64,000 nt of DNA from NCBI GenBank assembly GCA_949825065.1, contig OX463863.1, forward strand, positions 15,608,345-15,672,344, written 5' to 3'. A program made the position numbers and the translations under genes. Below, in pieces: positions 33,015 to 44,284 of the stretch. The notes beneath the pieces were generated by a model. It ran no database searches and was not told the origin of the DNA. It saw nothing but the letters and a program-made list of their open reading frames with translations. The DNA is from Odontocerum albicorne. Its lineage: Eukaryota > Arthropoda > Insecta > Trichoptera > Odontoceridae. Positions within the stretch are counted from its first letter, which is position 1; every line of letters starts with the position of its first letter.

Positions 33015-34187
33015 CGAGGGTTGCTACTTAAGTTTAGAGACGACAGGTATAAACAAATATTTATCATCGAAAATGGCTTTATTGTTTTTCAAAATACTTT
33101 CCACGAAGATCAATATACTTTTGTATGCGTTTGAACCAATTTTCAAGCACTTTTCTATTCCAAAGGAGGTAACTTCAAAACATGGGTTTGGAACGCATCA
33201 ACCGCTTCTTCAGGAGTCGAAAAACGTTGACCTCGTAATTTATTTTTAATTTACGGGAATAAAAAGAAGTCATTGGGTGCCAAATCATGGCTGTATGGCA
33301 GATGACCCATTGATTTGATGTTTTGAGTGCTCAAAAAGTCACTTGTTTGAGCCGATGTGTTAGAGCTCGCATTGTCGTGGTGGAGAATGATCCGTCTTCG
33401 GCGGTTGGTTTTCCTCATTTCTCCGAACACTTCTGGCAAACAAATGGTGGTGTACCATTCAGAATCGACCGTACGACGTACCACTAAAGGCACTGTTGCG
33501 ACATGACCATTTATACTGAAGAAATAAACATTTGCTTTGAAGTGCTTCGTGGGCGAACAACTTTTGTTGGATTTGGTTCGTCTTGAAAGACCCATACAGT
33601 CGACTACTGTTTAGTTTCTAGCTCATATGCATAGATCCATGATTCGTCACCTGTCACGATCTTATAGACGTCTTTTGAAGCACCGCGATCGAGTTTTTTA
33701 ACATTTCTTTGGACCAATCGACACGAGGCTTTTTTTGAGCGATTGTCAAATTATGCGGTATCCAATGCGAACAAATCTTTTTGATGGCCAAATGTTCATG
33801 CAATATTGAATGTATGCGAGTGGAACTAATGCCCAAACATGCCTCAATCTCAAGATGTCACATGACGATCTTGCAATATCAGTTCACGCACATGTTTTCT
33901 GGCACAACAACCGATTTTGGACGACCTTCACGAAATTCATCCTGGAGCGAACTACTACCACGATTGAATTCGGAAAACCAGCAAAACACGGCCCGGGATG
34001 GTGCTTCATCACCAAAAGTCTCCGCGAGTTGATCGGCACACTGTTGTTGAGTTAGTCAACGTCGAAAATCATAAAAAACCATCGCACGAAAATGTTCATG
34101 ATTTAATTCCATTTTTGGCCGAGATAAATTTTCAAGTCACTGTAAACAACACAAATAGCACTTGTATGACAAAACTTTCTGAGCACG
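33015..34187 (-). mobile_element. mariner element, nearly full length
   Basis: TA|CGAGGGTTGCTAC on the left (TA 33013-33014) and CGTGCTCAG|A reversed on the right (TA 34188-34189); 1173 bp. Same subfamily and same left flank (ACCACACTCAAGAGCTCA) as the element at 16302. Confidence 0.75.
33040..34110 (-). pseudogene. mariner transposase (DD34D), decayed
   Basis: Read leftward: SSLQDEFREGRPKSVVVPEN (about 33900-33960), ISSTRIHSILHEHLAIKKIC, RWIPHNLTIAQKK-like text, GDESWIYAYELETKQ (about 33610-33655, first Asp), RTVDSEWYTTICLPEVF, RIILHHDNASSNTS (second Asp) and LPYSHDLAPNDFF (third Asp block). Several frameshifts and stops (KQ*STV, after LLFP). Cut-and-paste transposase when intact. Confidence 0.75.
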
Positions 34188-34324
34188 TATACCATTAAAA
34201 ACGTCAAACTTTACGACGCTGATGTCATATTTGTCCCGGAGAGGATGTGTTTTGCTTGTAATTGTTTAACAATAGCTGGTATTTTGATTTTTCTTTTCCT
34301 TTCTGTACCTCGTTTTGTCAGAGA

Positions 34325-35310
34325 TGGAAGTTAATTTTGTAGAGAAGAGTCAGATCCTTCAACAATTTCAACATTCTCAATTGTTGTCCAAGTATTATAA
34401 TTATAACTGGGTTCAATGTCCAACAACTTTCCGATTGGTACATCCGATGTACACCTTATCGCAGTCGTTGCAGGGAATTTCGTTAGCCCCTTGAAGTTCA
34501 TTGTCCACTCGGTCAACCGGATGGGGCAGTGACTCATTTACTTTCCAGTCTGTACTGTATACAGTGCGGATCTTGAATTTGCGGAGAGTCTGACCGAGCC
34601 TGTCTGTCACCCCTTTGATGTAAGGCAGGGTACAGGTACTTAAGTGTTTTACGGAATCAGTCTCAGATGTTGAAGGTTTGCTTTTGCGGCATGCTGTTGT
34701 TATTTGGTGTTTTGAAAAGGCATTATCCAATAGGATTTGGTTGATATTTTCAGTTTCTTCTTTGATATGGTCCCAATCTGTCAGTCTCTGTGATCTTGCG
34801 ATTAGTGTTCTTGCGACTGATGCAATCTGTGACGGATGGTGGTGTGAGGCAGCATGTAAATATCTATTGGTATGCGTTTCTTTTCTGTACACCATCTGAG
34901 ATAGTGAGTCATCATTCTTTTTGGATACGAGCACATCTAAAAATGGTAGCGAGTCATTCTGCTCCATCTCCATGGTGAATTTAATTGACGAGTGTAACGA
35001 GTTGATGTGCTGTAGGAACTCCTCAAGATTTTCTTTTCCATGGGACCAGATGGCAAACGTGTCATCCACGTATCTTTTGTAGAAATATGGTTTGTACTTA
35101 GTCTTTTAGAAAACTTCTTGTTTAAAATACATAAGAAAGATGTCTGCAATCACGAGACTTAAAGGGCTGCCCATTGGTGAACGAAACCATAAATTTGATT
35201 AAAAACAACCTTAATTTCTCAGATGACATTATCGATTTAATTTCACACTGTTTAAATGATACGTTTTTTCTTTACAGCAATACGTATTATAAACAGCTTT
35301 TCAATCGAGA
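34325..35310. mobile_element. Penelope-like element with internal inversion
   Basis: Minus strand (35185 to 34325): SPMGSPLSLVIADIFLMYF, RYVDDTFAIWSHGKENLEEF (RT catalytic DD), SLPFLDVLVSKKNDDSL, ETHTNRYLHAASHHHPSQIA, LPYIKGVTDRLGQTL, then IPCNDCDKVYIGCTNRK, the Cys-rich linker and the start of a GIY-YIG nuclease. The plus strand at 35205-35300 reads NLNFSDDIIDLISHCLND then YSNTYYKQLF, which belongs just before GSPMGSPLS. The 5' part is therefore inverted relative to the rest. A TAA interrupts the RT (EVF*KTK). Retrotransposon relic. Confidence 0.75.
34413..35069 (-). CDS. Penelope-like RT/GIY-YIG ORF fragment (218 codons)
   Basis: Longest open piece of the Penelope relic: RT thumb, linker and the GIY-YIG entry motif VYIGCTNR, ending VVGH. 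The rest of the nuclease domain (Arg and Glu catalytic residues) is not recognisable. Confidence 0.7.
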   Translation of the reverse strand: MDDTFAIWSHGKENLEEFLQHINSLHSSIKFTMEMEQNDSLPFLDVLVSKKNDDSLSQMVYRKETHTNRYLHAASHHHPSQIASVARTLIARSQRLTDWDHIKEETENINQILLDNAFSKHQITTACRKSKPSTSETDSVKHLSTCTLPYIKGVTDRLGQTLRKFKIRTVYSTDWKVNESLPHPVDRVDNELQGANEIPCNDCDKVYIGCTNRKVVGH

Positions 35311-35319
35311 ATTTTCAGT

Positions 35320-35997
35320 GCCCCAGTAGCGGCTATTCTGTTTATTATCAAAGCCAGCTAAGTCGAAATGTGCTTCGTCGCTCATGATGATTTTTTGTGG
35401 TCGTCTATACCGACCTGTAAAACCCGAACACTAATCTAGCGGCCTTTTATGCTCGTTTGCCTGTAGCTCTTGTGTCAATTGAATTATATACGTTTAAAAA
35501 TTTAAATCATTTTTGATAATTTTTAACAAACATGATGGAGACATTCTCAATTCTTGGGCACGGCGTCTATGAGAGATGCACGGACGTTCAGCAACACTCT
35601 GCCTCACTGCATCAATATTTTCTGGCGTACGTTGGCTACGTTGTCGCCCAGACTTTGCTTTATCTCCCAGTGTATGCAAATTTTCAAAATTATTCATTAC
35701 ACGCTGAATGGTTGACTTGCTTGGCACATTTAAACCAAAAAAATTCCGCAATTTTCTTTGCGTATTCACAATTGAACAATTATTTAAATAAAATGTTTTA
35801 ATAACTTCAACACGTTGTTGCGGAGTTAGATGCCTACTACAGTATTGTTCTTTCTTTTCTATTTGAATTTCTTCCCTTTCATTATTTAAGTGTGATTCCA
35901 AATGTGTCGTCTCATTTTCGGGATCAACAGAATTCTTCTCAGACTTGGTGAACACTGTCGAACACGTGGAAGCTGAAAATAAAAAAAAATTGATCAA
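35320..35997 (-). pseudogene. Transposase 5' part with DUF4817-like helix-turn-helix
   Basis: LTPQQRVEVIKTFYLNNCSI, RKLRNFFGLNVPSKSTIQRV, ERPCISHRRRAQELRMSPSC and, after the stop at 35494, DEAHFDLAGFDNKQNSRYWG. This is the N-terminal half and first catalytic Asp of an IS630/Tc1-like family I associate with DUF4817-type transposases. The reading is cut at about 35320, where Penelope sequence begins. An in-frame Met at 35997 lies in an unrelated leader, so the true start is uncertain. Confidence 0.6.
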
Positions 35998-36009
35998 AAG
36001 ATTTATTTA

Positions 36010-36710
36010 TTGAAAATATACAAAGCTCTTTAGTATATTTACAAACAATCTTTCGGAAGTCTTTTCAAAATTTATGATTTAATATGAAAACTACACACTA
36101 CACCTAAAGCCGAATGTGTTACTATCACATATCGGAAGATCTACACAGGTGTTTTTTAAATTAATCTTCCCTTTTGCACTGTATAAATTGTCATTTTATT
36201 TTTATAAAACTGCTCAAGAACAAGGACACTAACGCAGGATTCAAACCCATTATAATTAATTTGTTTTTACATCGTACTTGACTGTTCATGCAGTGAGATT
36301 CTGGAACCAGTAACAGACTAATGTTAGACTCGCTTTGTCCTTGGCACGCTTTAAGAATCGACTGAGAAAACTCTTGATTTCTTGTCAGTAATATAAAGTG
36401 TTTCATTCCTGATTTATCTTCCCTCTCCACCATCCCTTCCTTTTCCTTTGATTGACGATATCTCACTTTTACTTTAATATGTCCAAAAATTTCATTTATA
36501 TGAATAATATTTGAATATTTTTTGCGACCGTATAATTTGCTTTACTTTTGTCTGGTTCGTTAGAAGACATTACTGCCTGGCAATAAACCCGCCAGATTGT
36601 ATTTACAATGAAGTGTTAAATAAATAAAAATTTAGCGCATTTTTGGCTATTGCTTACCTTGCTTGAATGGTATTTTTGGAGTCATTTTAAAGATGAAACA
36701 AAATAAGTAA
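36010..36710. other. No recognisable feature
   Basis: AT-rich spacer. Small ORFs such as 36191-36466 have no family resemblance. Confidence 0.45.
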
Positions 36711-36714
36711 TTTT

Positions 36715-37925
36715 TCAGCACTTAATATTTTTTTAAACTGCTAAAGAACTTCACATTAGATGTTAATAATTTTAACATACATTTTGCAACACCATCACTC
36801 AGTTTAGACACTAACACTAAGAAGAACACTCTCCGAAAAAATTCTGTAATGCCTCGACCCAATGTTCCTGAGCTCCACTTTTCGGAGGATGATATAAATG
36901 AGGTTCGTCGTATTATTTTGACTATATCCTCAAAAGCGATGGGTGACGACAATATTTCCATTGTATTCATTTCCTTCATTATCGACGCTATTCTTCCTAT
37001 CATGACACACATAACAAATTTTTCTTTTTCTTCCAGCAGCTTTCCTAGTGTGTGGAAGAAGGCTCTAATTATTCCGATCCCGAAAATTGACTCGCCCACG
37101 TCATATAAAGATTTTAGGCCCATATCTATTCGGCCCACATTATCTTATTGAAAAAATTGTTCATGTACATATTGACTCCCACCTTAATCAATTTGAATTG
37201 TTTAATCCGTTGCAGTAAGCAGCACTACCGCACTGGTCAATATAACGGATGATGTGAGACGTGGAATAAGCTTTAAGCAGCTGACATTGTTATGTCTATT
37301 GGATTTTAGCGATGCATTTAATACTGTAGACATTGCTCTGCTATGGCTCGAATGCATTCATTACGATTCTCTGAATAGGTCATTGTCTGGTTTTCGAGCA
37401 ATTTAAAAGGAAGACAACAATCTTGTAAATACCAAATGCGTATATCTGAATCGACTGATTTCGCTGCAGGCGTTCCCAAGGTGGAATTCTCTCTCCACTT
37501 CTTTTTTCTATATTCATCAACCCAATAACACCGTCTCTTAAATGTTCTTATCATCTGTATGCGGATAACCTGCAGATGTATATTCATTTTGATCCAAATT
37601 TCTTTCAAATGGCTTTGAACAATTTAAATGCGGACCTTCAATCGATCTCCAAGTGGACTGGTGAGCATAGCTTAGCCATAAATCCTACGAAGTCTCAAGC
37701 GATCCTCATTGGTAGCCCTCAGCTTCTCGGTAAATTAAACACTGACTTACTTCCTCCAATAATACTTGATGGCTCTATCATACCATTACATAAAACTGTT
37801 AAAAACCTAGGAGTGCTAATAGATAACACTCTCTCATGGCGAGATCAAATAAATGAGGTAAGCCGAAGGATTTTCTTCAGCCTTCATTCCCTTAAAGTGT
37901 TGCAAAGATTCTTACCTTAACACTA
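36715..37925 (+). pseudogene. Jockey/CR1-like LINE reverse-transcriptase fragment
   Basis: PRPNVPELHFSEDDINEVRR, SSKAMGDDNISIVFI, WKKALIIPIPKIDSPTSYKD and FRPISI form the start of an RT (36849-37140). A decayed stretch follows, then GGILSPLLFSIFINPITPSL, LYADNLQMYIHF (catalytic YADD degraded to YADN, about 37560), STGEHSLAINPTKSQAILIG-like text and TVKNLGVLIDNTLSW (to 37918). Multiple stops between 37150 and 37480. Inactive. Confidence 0.75.
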
Positions 37926-37949
37926 CCCCTCACGTGAAAAGGCAACAAC

Positions 37950-38150
37950 ACTGACGACCTCCATAGTCAAATTGATAAGACATTTATTTTCCGGCCCGGA
38001 GGTTTCGGGGTCAATTCCCGTTAGAACCCAGTTTTTTTTTATAATCCCAGTCTGGTTTTCTCTTAAGGCCCTTTTAATATCTTTCTGGTTGGTTGGAATA
38101 GATTGCAACAGGGCATATTGCTCGCTAGGTTGTAGTATATACAATTAAAG
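37950..38150 (+). mobile_element. tRNA-derived SINE (probable)
   Basis: A pol III A box, TAGTCAAATTG (37964-37974), exactly fits TRGYNNANNNG. A B-box-like GGTCAATTC (38009-38017, one mismatch to GWTCRANNC) follows at a tRNA-like spacing of about 35 bp. Then come a T tract (38033-38041) and a non-tRNA tail ending near a tandem TGTAATACAA. The ends and target duplication are not fixed. Confidence 0.45.
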
Positions 38151-38378
38151 TGTAATACAATGTAATACAACACTCGCACATGTCTAACAAAGACTATTGT
38201 CTCTCAGCCACATTGTTCAATATGTCCGTATCACCAATTTGGGTATGTCGTAAGGTAACCATACAAATGGATGGAAATTTAATTCAAAGAAACATGGAAA
38301 ATTTTATTGAAAATAGAAACGTGGAAACTAGAATTGAAAAAAGAAAGTTGGAAAATTGAATTGAATAAAGAAACTCAC

Positions 38379-38580
38379 TTGAAACTGATGTCGCATCATC
38401 AAAACTGCTAAAATGAGTACTACTATGTTGTTCGCTCTCGTTTTTTATGTCTTCCTCTTTAATTTCAATATTGTATTCTAAAGGTATCTCATCAAATTCA
38501 TCATCTGCATCAACTTTCTCTACCTTCACAACTATTTTAGTGTCAACATGTTCTGTGTGAAGTTCTTTTCGAGATGCCAT
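38379..38580 (-). CDS. Orphan acidic first exon of a zinc-finger-type gene
   Basis: Met at 38580 and GTGAGT donor at 38373-38378; 202 nt, so phase 1 as in copies A-D (199 nt). The peptide MASRKELHTEHVDTKIVVKV, then EKVDADDEFDEIPLEYNIEI, then KEEDIK aligns by eye with exon 1 of the cluster (M-SRE, VVSVKEERVDAE, DYSIDIEEADVK). The DNA itself is very different, so this is an old paralogue. No matching finger exons are visible to the left before copy B. It could be an orphan exon or an alternative first exon. Confidence 0.55.
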
Positions 38581-38639
38581 AATGCAGGTGTTCAGGACAC
38601 TAAATGAGTAAAACATGAAACAAAAATTTGCATTATACA

Positions 38640-39160
38640 TAAATTCGAAAACAGAAATTCATAAGCTCTCAAACAGAAACTTTCATAATTTAAACAGATA
38701 TTTATAAGTTCTTAAACAGAAATTCATGAGTTCATAAACAGTAATTCATAAGTTTTTGAACAGAAATGTATATTAAACGTATATTCTTAAACGTATATTC
38801 ATGAGATTTTAAACATAAATTCCTAAACTTGCATTCACGTTAAAGCTCTTAAACATGCATTCACAAATGAAAGACTCTTAAACCACATAACAACCATATT
38901 TTGATTTTTTTTTAAAGGATTAACAGTGTCAACAAGCGACAATATACCCATAAATGGCATATGTGTGAATTCACTGGGCACATCTACACAAGCAGTTTAC
39001 TCAAATACCGCTCAGTTTTTTTCTTATAACTCTTTACATATTAATTGGCTCTTGAGTGGTTTATGAGTTTTACTCTTCAATTGTTAAATAGAAATAAGTC
39101 TTCAAAAGAAATTTACAAGTTCTTAAACATAAAATTCATAGATCCTTAACCCATTAAGTC
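38640..39160. repeat. Diverged tandem repeat, unit about 24-28 bp
   Basis: Units approximate TTAAACAGAAATTCATAAGTTC, repeated imperfectly at 38640-38880 and again at 39090-39140 and 40590-40640. No coding reading. It sits directly upstream of the orphan first exon. Confidence 0.5.
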
Positions 39161-39265
39161 TAATTTTTTTTAATTGAATAAGCCTCTTAAATAAACCTAA
39201 ATTAAATAAATCTCTTTTAATTAAATTTGTTGAATGTGAATAAATCATATCCAGTTATAAACTGA

Positions 39266-40575
39266 TCTATTTAGAGATCACTGGGACAATACAATATACC
39301 ATACACATTACCTTGTATCTAAGTAATAAAGATATAACTCATATTTGTGTCACTATTTGTTTTATTGCAAGGTACAAGTAGGTCATATTTATTATTCAAT
39401 CATTATGAACACAATTTTTTATGAAATACATGAAAATATTTTGTACATACTCGTAAGGTTACATCACATTTTGCACAAAACGTTTTGGGTCAGACTTTGA
39501 CAATCCTTCAATTGACATCAGCGATGATTATTTATTTATTCAATAATGTGATTGATACCGTCATACCTTATACAGGGTGCGTTTCATATTACAGGCTGAT
39601 GTTTTTTTTTAATGAAACACAATTTTATAATATATATTTAATTATTGATTATATAGTCTTAACCATTATGTATGGAATATAAGTGGCCGCCTCTGGCCGT
39701 GGCGCAAACGCGAGTTTCTCGCAAAATTTGCATCGTAGCACGAGCTGTGTGTGATGTGGCACCATCCTGTTGGAACCACATGTGCTGTAGGCCCAATTGA
39801 TCCAATTTGGGCACAAGAAAGTTTACTAACATGTCAAGATAGCGATCACCAGTAACTGTTACCAGCATTGTATCTAGCATCCTCAAAGAAATATGGCCCA
39901 ATGATGCCGCCGGCCCGAACGGCGCACCATACAGTCAGTCTACGAGGGTGTAATGGTCGATGGTGTTTTCAGTGCCCTAATAGTTGTAAAAACGATTGGC
40001 GAGACATCTTGGTAGTATGGTCAATGAAAACAAAACAAATTTGGTAAGCAGCCCCGACAAAAAGTATTTTGTATGCACCTATGCGCGCTAACCGCTTATA
40101 ACAGGGAGATTACGTAAAAACATTGTACAACACATTGTCCCAGCGGCATGGCATATAAATACATCACCAATGTTTACATCGCGATATATCCTTTATTTAT
40201 AAAATAATTGCAAAACATTATTTATGTGGCCGTAATACATTTATTTAATTACAATAATAAATAAAAGTAATAAATATTTACCTTTTATTTACGCACTTGT
40301 GAGAAATTTAACATCAGAAGTCACACATGTGCACTGTTATTTGTTTTCAAAGTGGCTTCTTCTTCTTCTTGAATAATGGCCGTAAGCTCCGTGATATATG
40401 AAGGAGTATACGCCAGTGTCAAGTGATAAAGGCTTCACTTAAATGGCGTTTATCTTAGACGAGCAATATAACCATAGACAAGGACTTCCAGCTGTTCTTA
40501 GTATTATCGTTGATAAATAAATCGCAAAATTCGAAGGTGTTGTTTTTTTTAATGAAGTAGTGATCTCTAAATAGA
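39266..40575. mobile_element. Candidate DNA transposon with 17-bp inverted ends
   Basis: TCTATTTAGAGATCACT (39266-39282) and its exact reverse complement (40559-40575) bracket 1310 bp that contain a transposase remnant (39640-40030, minus). No clear target duplication was found, so the assignment is provisional. Confidence 0.45.
39640..40030 (-). pseudogene. DDE transposase fragment (same family as 35.3-36.0 kb)
   Basis: RYLDMLVNFLVPKLDQLGLQ and MWFQQDGATSHTARATMQIL carry the second catalytic Asp (QQDGA). Upstream pieces in another frame resemble ALKTPSTITPS and GRRHHW, i.e. the segment after RYWG. Only the middle of the enzyme remains. Confidence 0.6.
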
Positions 40576-40869
40576 CCATTGGTACATAACCGGTTAAATA
40601 GAAATTTATAAGTTCTTAAACAGATTTAAAATATAAATTTTAGAAAGAAATTCTTAAATAAAAAAATATGAGTTCATATTCATTTGCCTAATGCCATAAA
40701 GGAGAAAATTAAAAAAAACAAAGTGTGACCGTGAAGTGAAAATGAAATAGAACATTAACGAGTCACTGTATTAGGCAAATTATATAATAGAAGATAATAA
40801 AGAAGAGAATTTATTTAGAGAACAGACTCTCCTCAAGGGCGCTCTAACTTGAGATTTGAACTTACTATA

Positions 40870-41027
40870 CAGTACCCGGTGGTAAGTAATACACATCGTT
40901 TTTAAAGAGTCGCCTCTGTCATTCATACACGTGTTCCGTTGCGATTTATCAGTCGTTACCGGACCGGACTCTTAGCGCATCGTGCGACGCTCTACAAATG
41001 ATGTATATTACTTACCGCCGGGTACTG
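40870..41027. mobile_element. 158-bp MITE with CAGTACCCGG ends
   Basis: Terminal inverted repeats of about 30 bp (CAGTACCCGGTGGTAAGTAA on the left; the right end reversed is CAGTACCCGGCGGTAAGTAA), flanked by TA at 40868-40869 and 41028-41029. CAGT ends with a TA target suggest a pogo/Tigger-type parent. A single similar end occurs at 47752-47774. Confidence 0.65.
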
Positions 41028-41164
41028 TACATACATATATAATATAACACAATTTCTCTGTCAAAGTACGTAAAGAGAATAGAGCATCAGACTTTCCTAC
41101 CTCAACACATATCCATACATGTTCTAATATAATTCCTGCGATTTGCCTGACCATAATTAATAGA

Positions 41165-41470
41165 TTTATAATATTTCATAAAAATAGTGCACTAAGAAGA
41201 ATATATGAGTTGACAATGTATGACAGAATACGGAACGAAGTGATCAGGGATGAATGTGAAGTTAAGGCTGATGTGTCGAGTAAGGTGGAGGAGGGCACGC
41301 TGAGATGGATTGGACATGTGGAACTAAGGAATGAAGGAAGCCTAACAATACAAATAAATAGCGAAATGTAACTCAAAGGCGTGTAAGAGGAAGACCAAGG
41401 AAAGTATGGTTAGATCAAGGGAATAATATTCGAAATGAACGATGTTGAGTTCAAAGCTATAGTATTCTAA
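41165..41470 (+). pseudogene. LINE C-terminal fragment
   Basis: RRIYELTMYDRIRNEVIRDE, KADVSSKVEEGTLRWIGHVE and, after a stop, RPRKVWLDQG match the tail found after the RT domain in many insect LINEs (LRWxGHV, RGRPRKxWxD). No RT core is present. Confidence 0.6.
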
Positions 41471-41479
41471 AGTATTCAA

Positions 41480-42350
41480 TATCTATTTCATTATTTTAAA
41501 TTTGAAGTAGGTTTCCCTGTAGTTTTCATGCCTAAAGTGGAAGGGAAATAAAAAAACTACAGACATTGTATGGAGTTGTTGATAAACATACCCTTACGCC
41601 ATTTCCCTTTCGAGGTAGGCAGAGAGAACAGAGCGGAAAACTTTCATACCTCGATACACATCCTTAGCATCTTCTACATCCACACATTGCCTAGCAATCC
41701 TAGACATGGGTATAAGCTCGAGCAAGTATGAGAATGATGTGGAACCCGCGGGGGATTTGTAACTCTCAAAAGTCCAAAAGAAATATTTATGCTTCCTTAG
41801 GGTTAAGTTTCCTTACACAAATCTATGGCTCTAATAGAAATGTATCTAATTTATCTACGAGCAAAAAAATATTTAAAAATACTAAAAGATTTAAAAAATT
41901 AAATATTCGATAAGTTAATTTATAGGTTTAAGTTGATTTACAGATAATTAATAATATGATTATTTCAAAAATAACATTTATTGAACTTTTGTGACAAAGT
42001 TGGATTTACTTAAGAATAGTTTTTAAATAAACAGGTATTTTTTCTTTTCTGTTTTATAATAATATTTGTTTACAAACAATTTTTAAACAACATATAATTA
42101 TTTAAAAATATTATTTGACTATATTTTAAAAGGTGAAAATAAGCATTAAATATTTTCTAGAAATACATTTTCGGCAAACGTATATTTCAGTTTTGTTTTA
42201 ATGTTTAAAATATACTTTTAATTTATGAAAAATGATTCCTTTTGATATACTCGTTTTATATGGACAAACCACATTCCATTTATTATCAATAATTATTATA
42301 TTAAACAATTACAATGGGGCACTAAAACATGTATACTCGAACCTATATTT
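41480..42350. other. No clear feature
   Basis: AT-rich. A piece at 41590-41690 (ATTTCCCTTTCGAGGTAGGC then AGAGAGAACAGAGCGG) resembles the LINE/SINE 3' tails common in insects and has a weak relative at 41055-41110. Otherwise nothing recognisable. Confidence 0.4.
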
Positions 42351-42354
42351 AGGT

Positions 42355-44280
42355 ATTTCACATATTGCCACGTATGAAAATTTTGTTCAACTCATCTTTC
42401 TTCATGGCCTCGCAAATGTCTTCTATAGTTTCTACCTCATCTCACAATATCTCCGAATATTGGGTCCGTAGTAAAATGATAACTTCATAACAATGGTAGG
42501 ATAACTTCATAACTCGTGAGGTGCATCGCACGACACAGGCACCTTTTCCGCCTAGTGTTCGAGGGTATAAGGATACCTATGACTTCGGTCACATCTATTC
42601 TTTAAAAAAAAATGGCAGGATAATAACTTCATACCAATGGTAGGATGATATTTCTAATGAGACTTGTTAAGAATAAACTCTTAAGACAGCATTTTTATAC
42701 AAAATTTCCTAAAACAATTCTTTATATTTATTTTCTTATTAGTAACGACGAGCGATGTGAAAAACTTGTATTTGTCAATAAAGAATCAAATTTTGTTATT
42801 GCTTTTATGTAATATTTATTTTATTCTGAATTGTCCGACTGGAAAAAAATATTAATATTTTATGTATTTCAATATTTTTTGAAATAATTATATATTTAAA
42901 ATATATATTTACGAAAATAAATATCTGAAATGAAGGTAATAAAAGGAATTTGTGTATTCATTTGTCCTAAACCTAATTATATGATGCTATATTTTTGAAG
43001 TTAGTAAATAGTATTTAGATTTTTACAAAATACATTTTGAAGTGCATCTAATTGAAGTTTCTCGAATGCGGCCTTATTATGTTAGGTTACAGCTAACTTA
43101 TTGCTATTTCACAACATGAAAACATTTCCTATCTCTGGCCTAGATCATTTATGTGATTATTGAAATTGCAATACAGATGGCATAATGCGGTTATTGAAAT
43201 TGTGATACAGATAGTATAATGCAAATAGGCAGAGAGGACAGAATGACAGAAGCATAGAAAAGATTTTTAAGAAAAAAACCCTTTTGAACGCTGTTAACTG
43301 AATATCCACCAAACCTATATTTATTCGTTTTTATTTTGATTTCATTTACAATTTGGAGTAGTTAGATAAAACAAATGTTTTCATGTCCTTTTATTTAAAA
43401 TAATTCAAGATCAATATTTCTTAGCAATTAATTTCCTTATAAATTCTAAAAAAAATTCTTAGACATCTTAAGAGCTAGTCTATACTTGCCTCTCTTAGAA
43501 ATGAAATGACACACTTTTGATACTTAACAGCCCTTACCTTTTAACAATAAGTGAGTCAAATTGTGTGCTTATATTTAATCTCAGCTTTCATAGAAATGTG
43601 ACAAATTTATCTATGAGCTTTAAAAATTACGTTTAATTAGATGAATTGTACTTTTTAATTAACAAAATTATTACGTCAAAAATAATTATAATTTTATCTT
43701 TGTGACAATGTTGGATTTTTTAAATAAAATTTTTGTCCAATTTACTTGTTTCTCAAACAATATTTGACTGGCAAATAATTATTTGAAATCATTAGGAATA
43801 TAATAAAAATAATAAGTTAAGTATTTTCAGGAAACTCATTCTCAGTAAATACAAAATAATTATATATTATTTATGCAAGATTTTAAAACATGATTTATAT
43901 TTAAAAAAATTGAATCTTGACTCTTTTAGACCCGTTAAAAGTTAAGACAATCTTACCCAATGACCAGCTTGATTTTTAAAGAGTTTTGATGAAAGGGAAG
44001 TGTTTACTTAATAATTCCGATTAAAGGGAAGGGTTTACAAAAAAAAACTGATTAAAGGGAAGAGTTTACTAAAATTGCTATAAGTATTAGGAATATTGTA
44101 AAGAAACTTAAAATATTTGTTTAGTCAAGCACTGTATATTCCACTTTATATAACGGTACGAGTATAACTTTACCAATTTCAGCCTCAAATTCTGAATCAA
44201 TATAATATTCTTCTTCATCTAACGATAAACAATATTTTATTTTGAAAATTTATCGCAAACTTTTCAAAATATAACATGTA
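42355..44280. repeat. Second copy of the 8.6-11.2 kb segment
   Basis: Collinear with 8575-11205 except for several internal deletions (for example the 9780-10240 part is shortened). It continues after the mariner from 45574 to 45665. Confidence 0.65.
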
Positions 44281-44284
44281 AATA

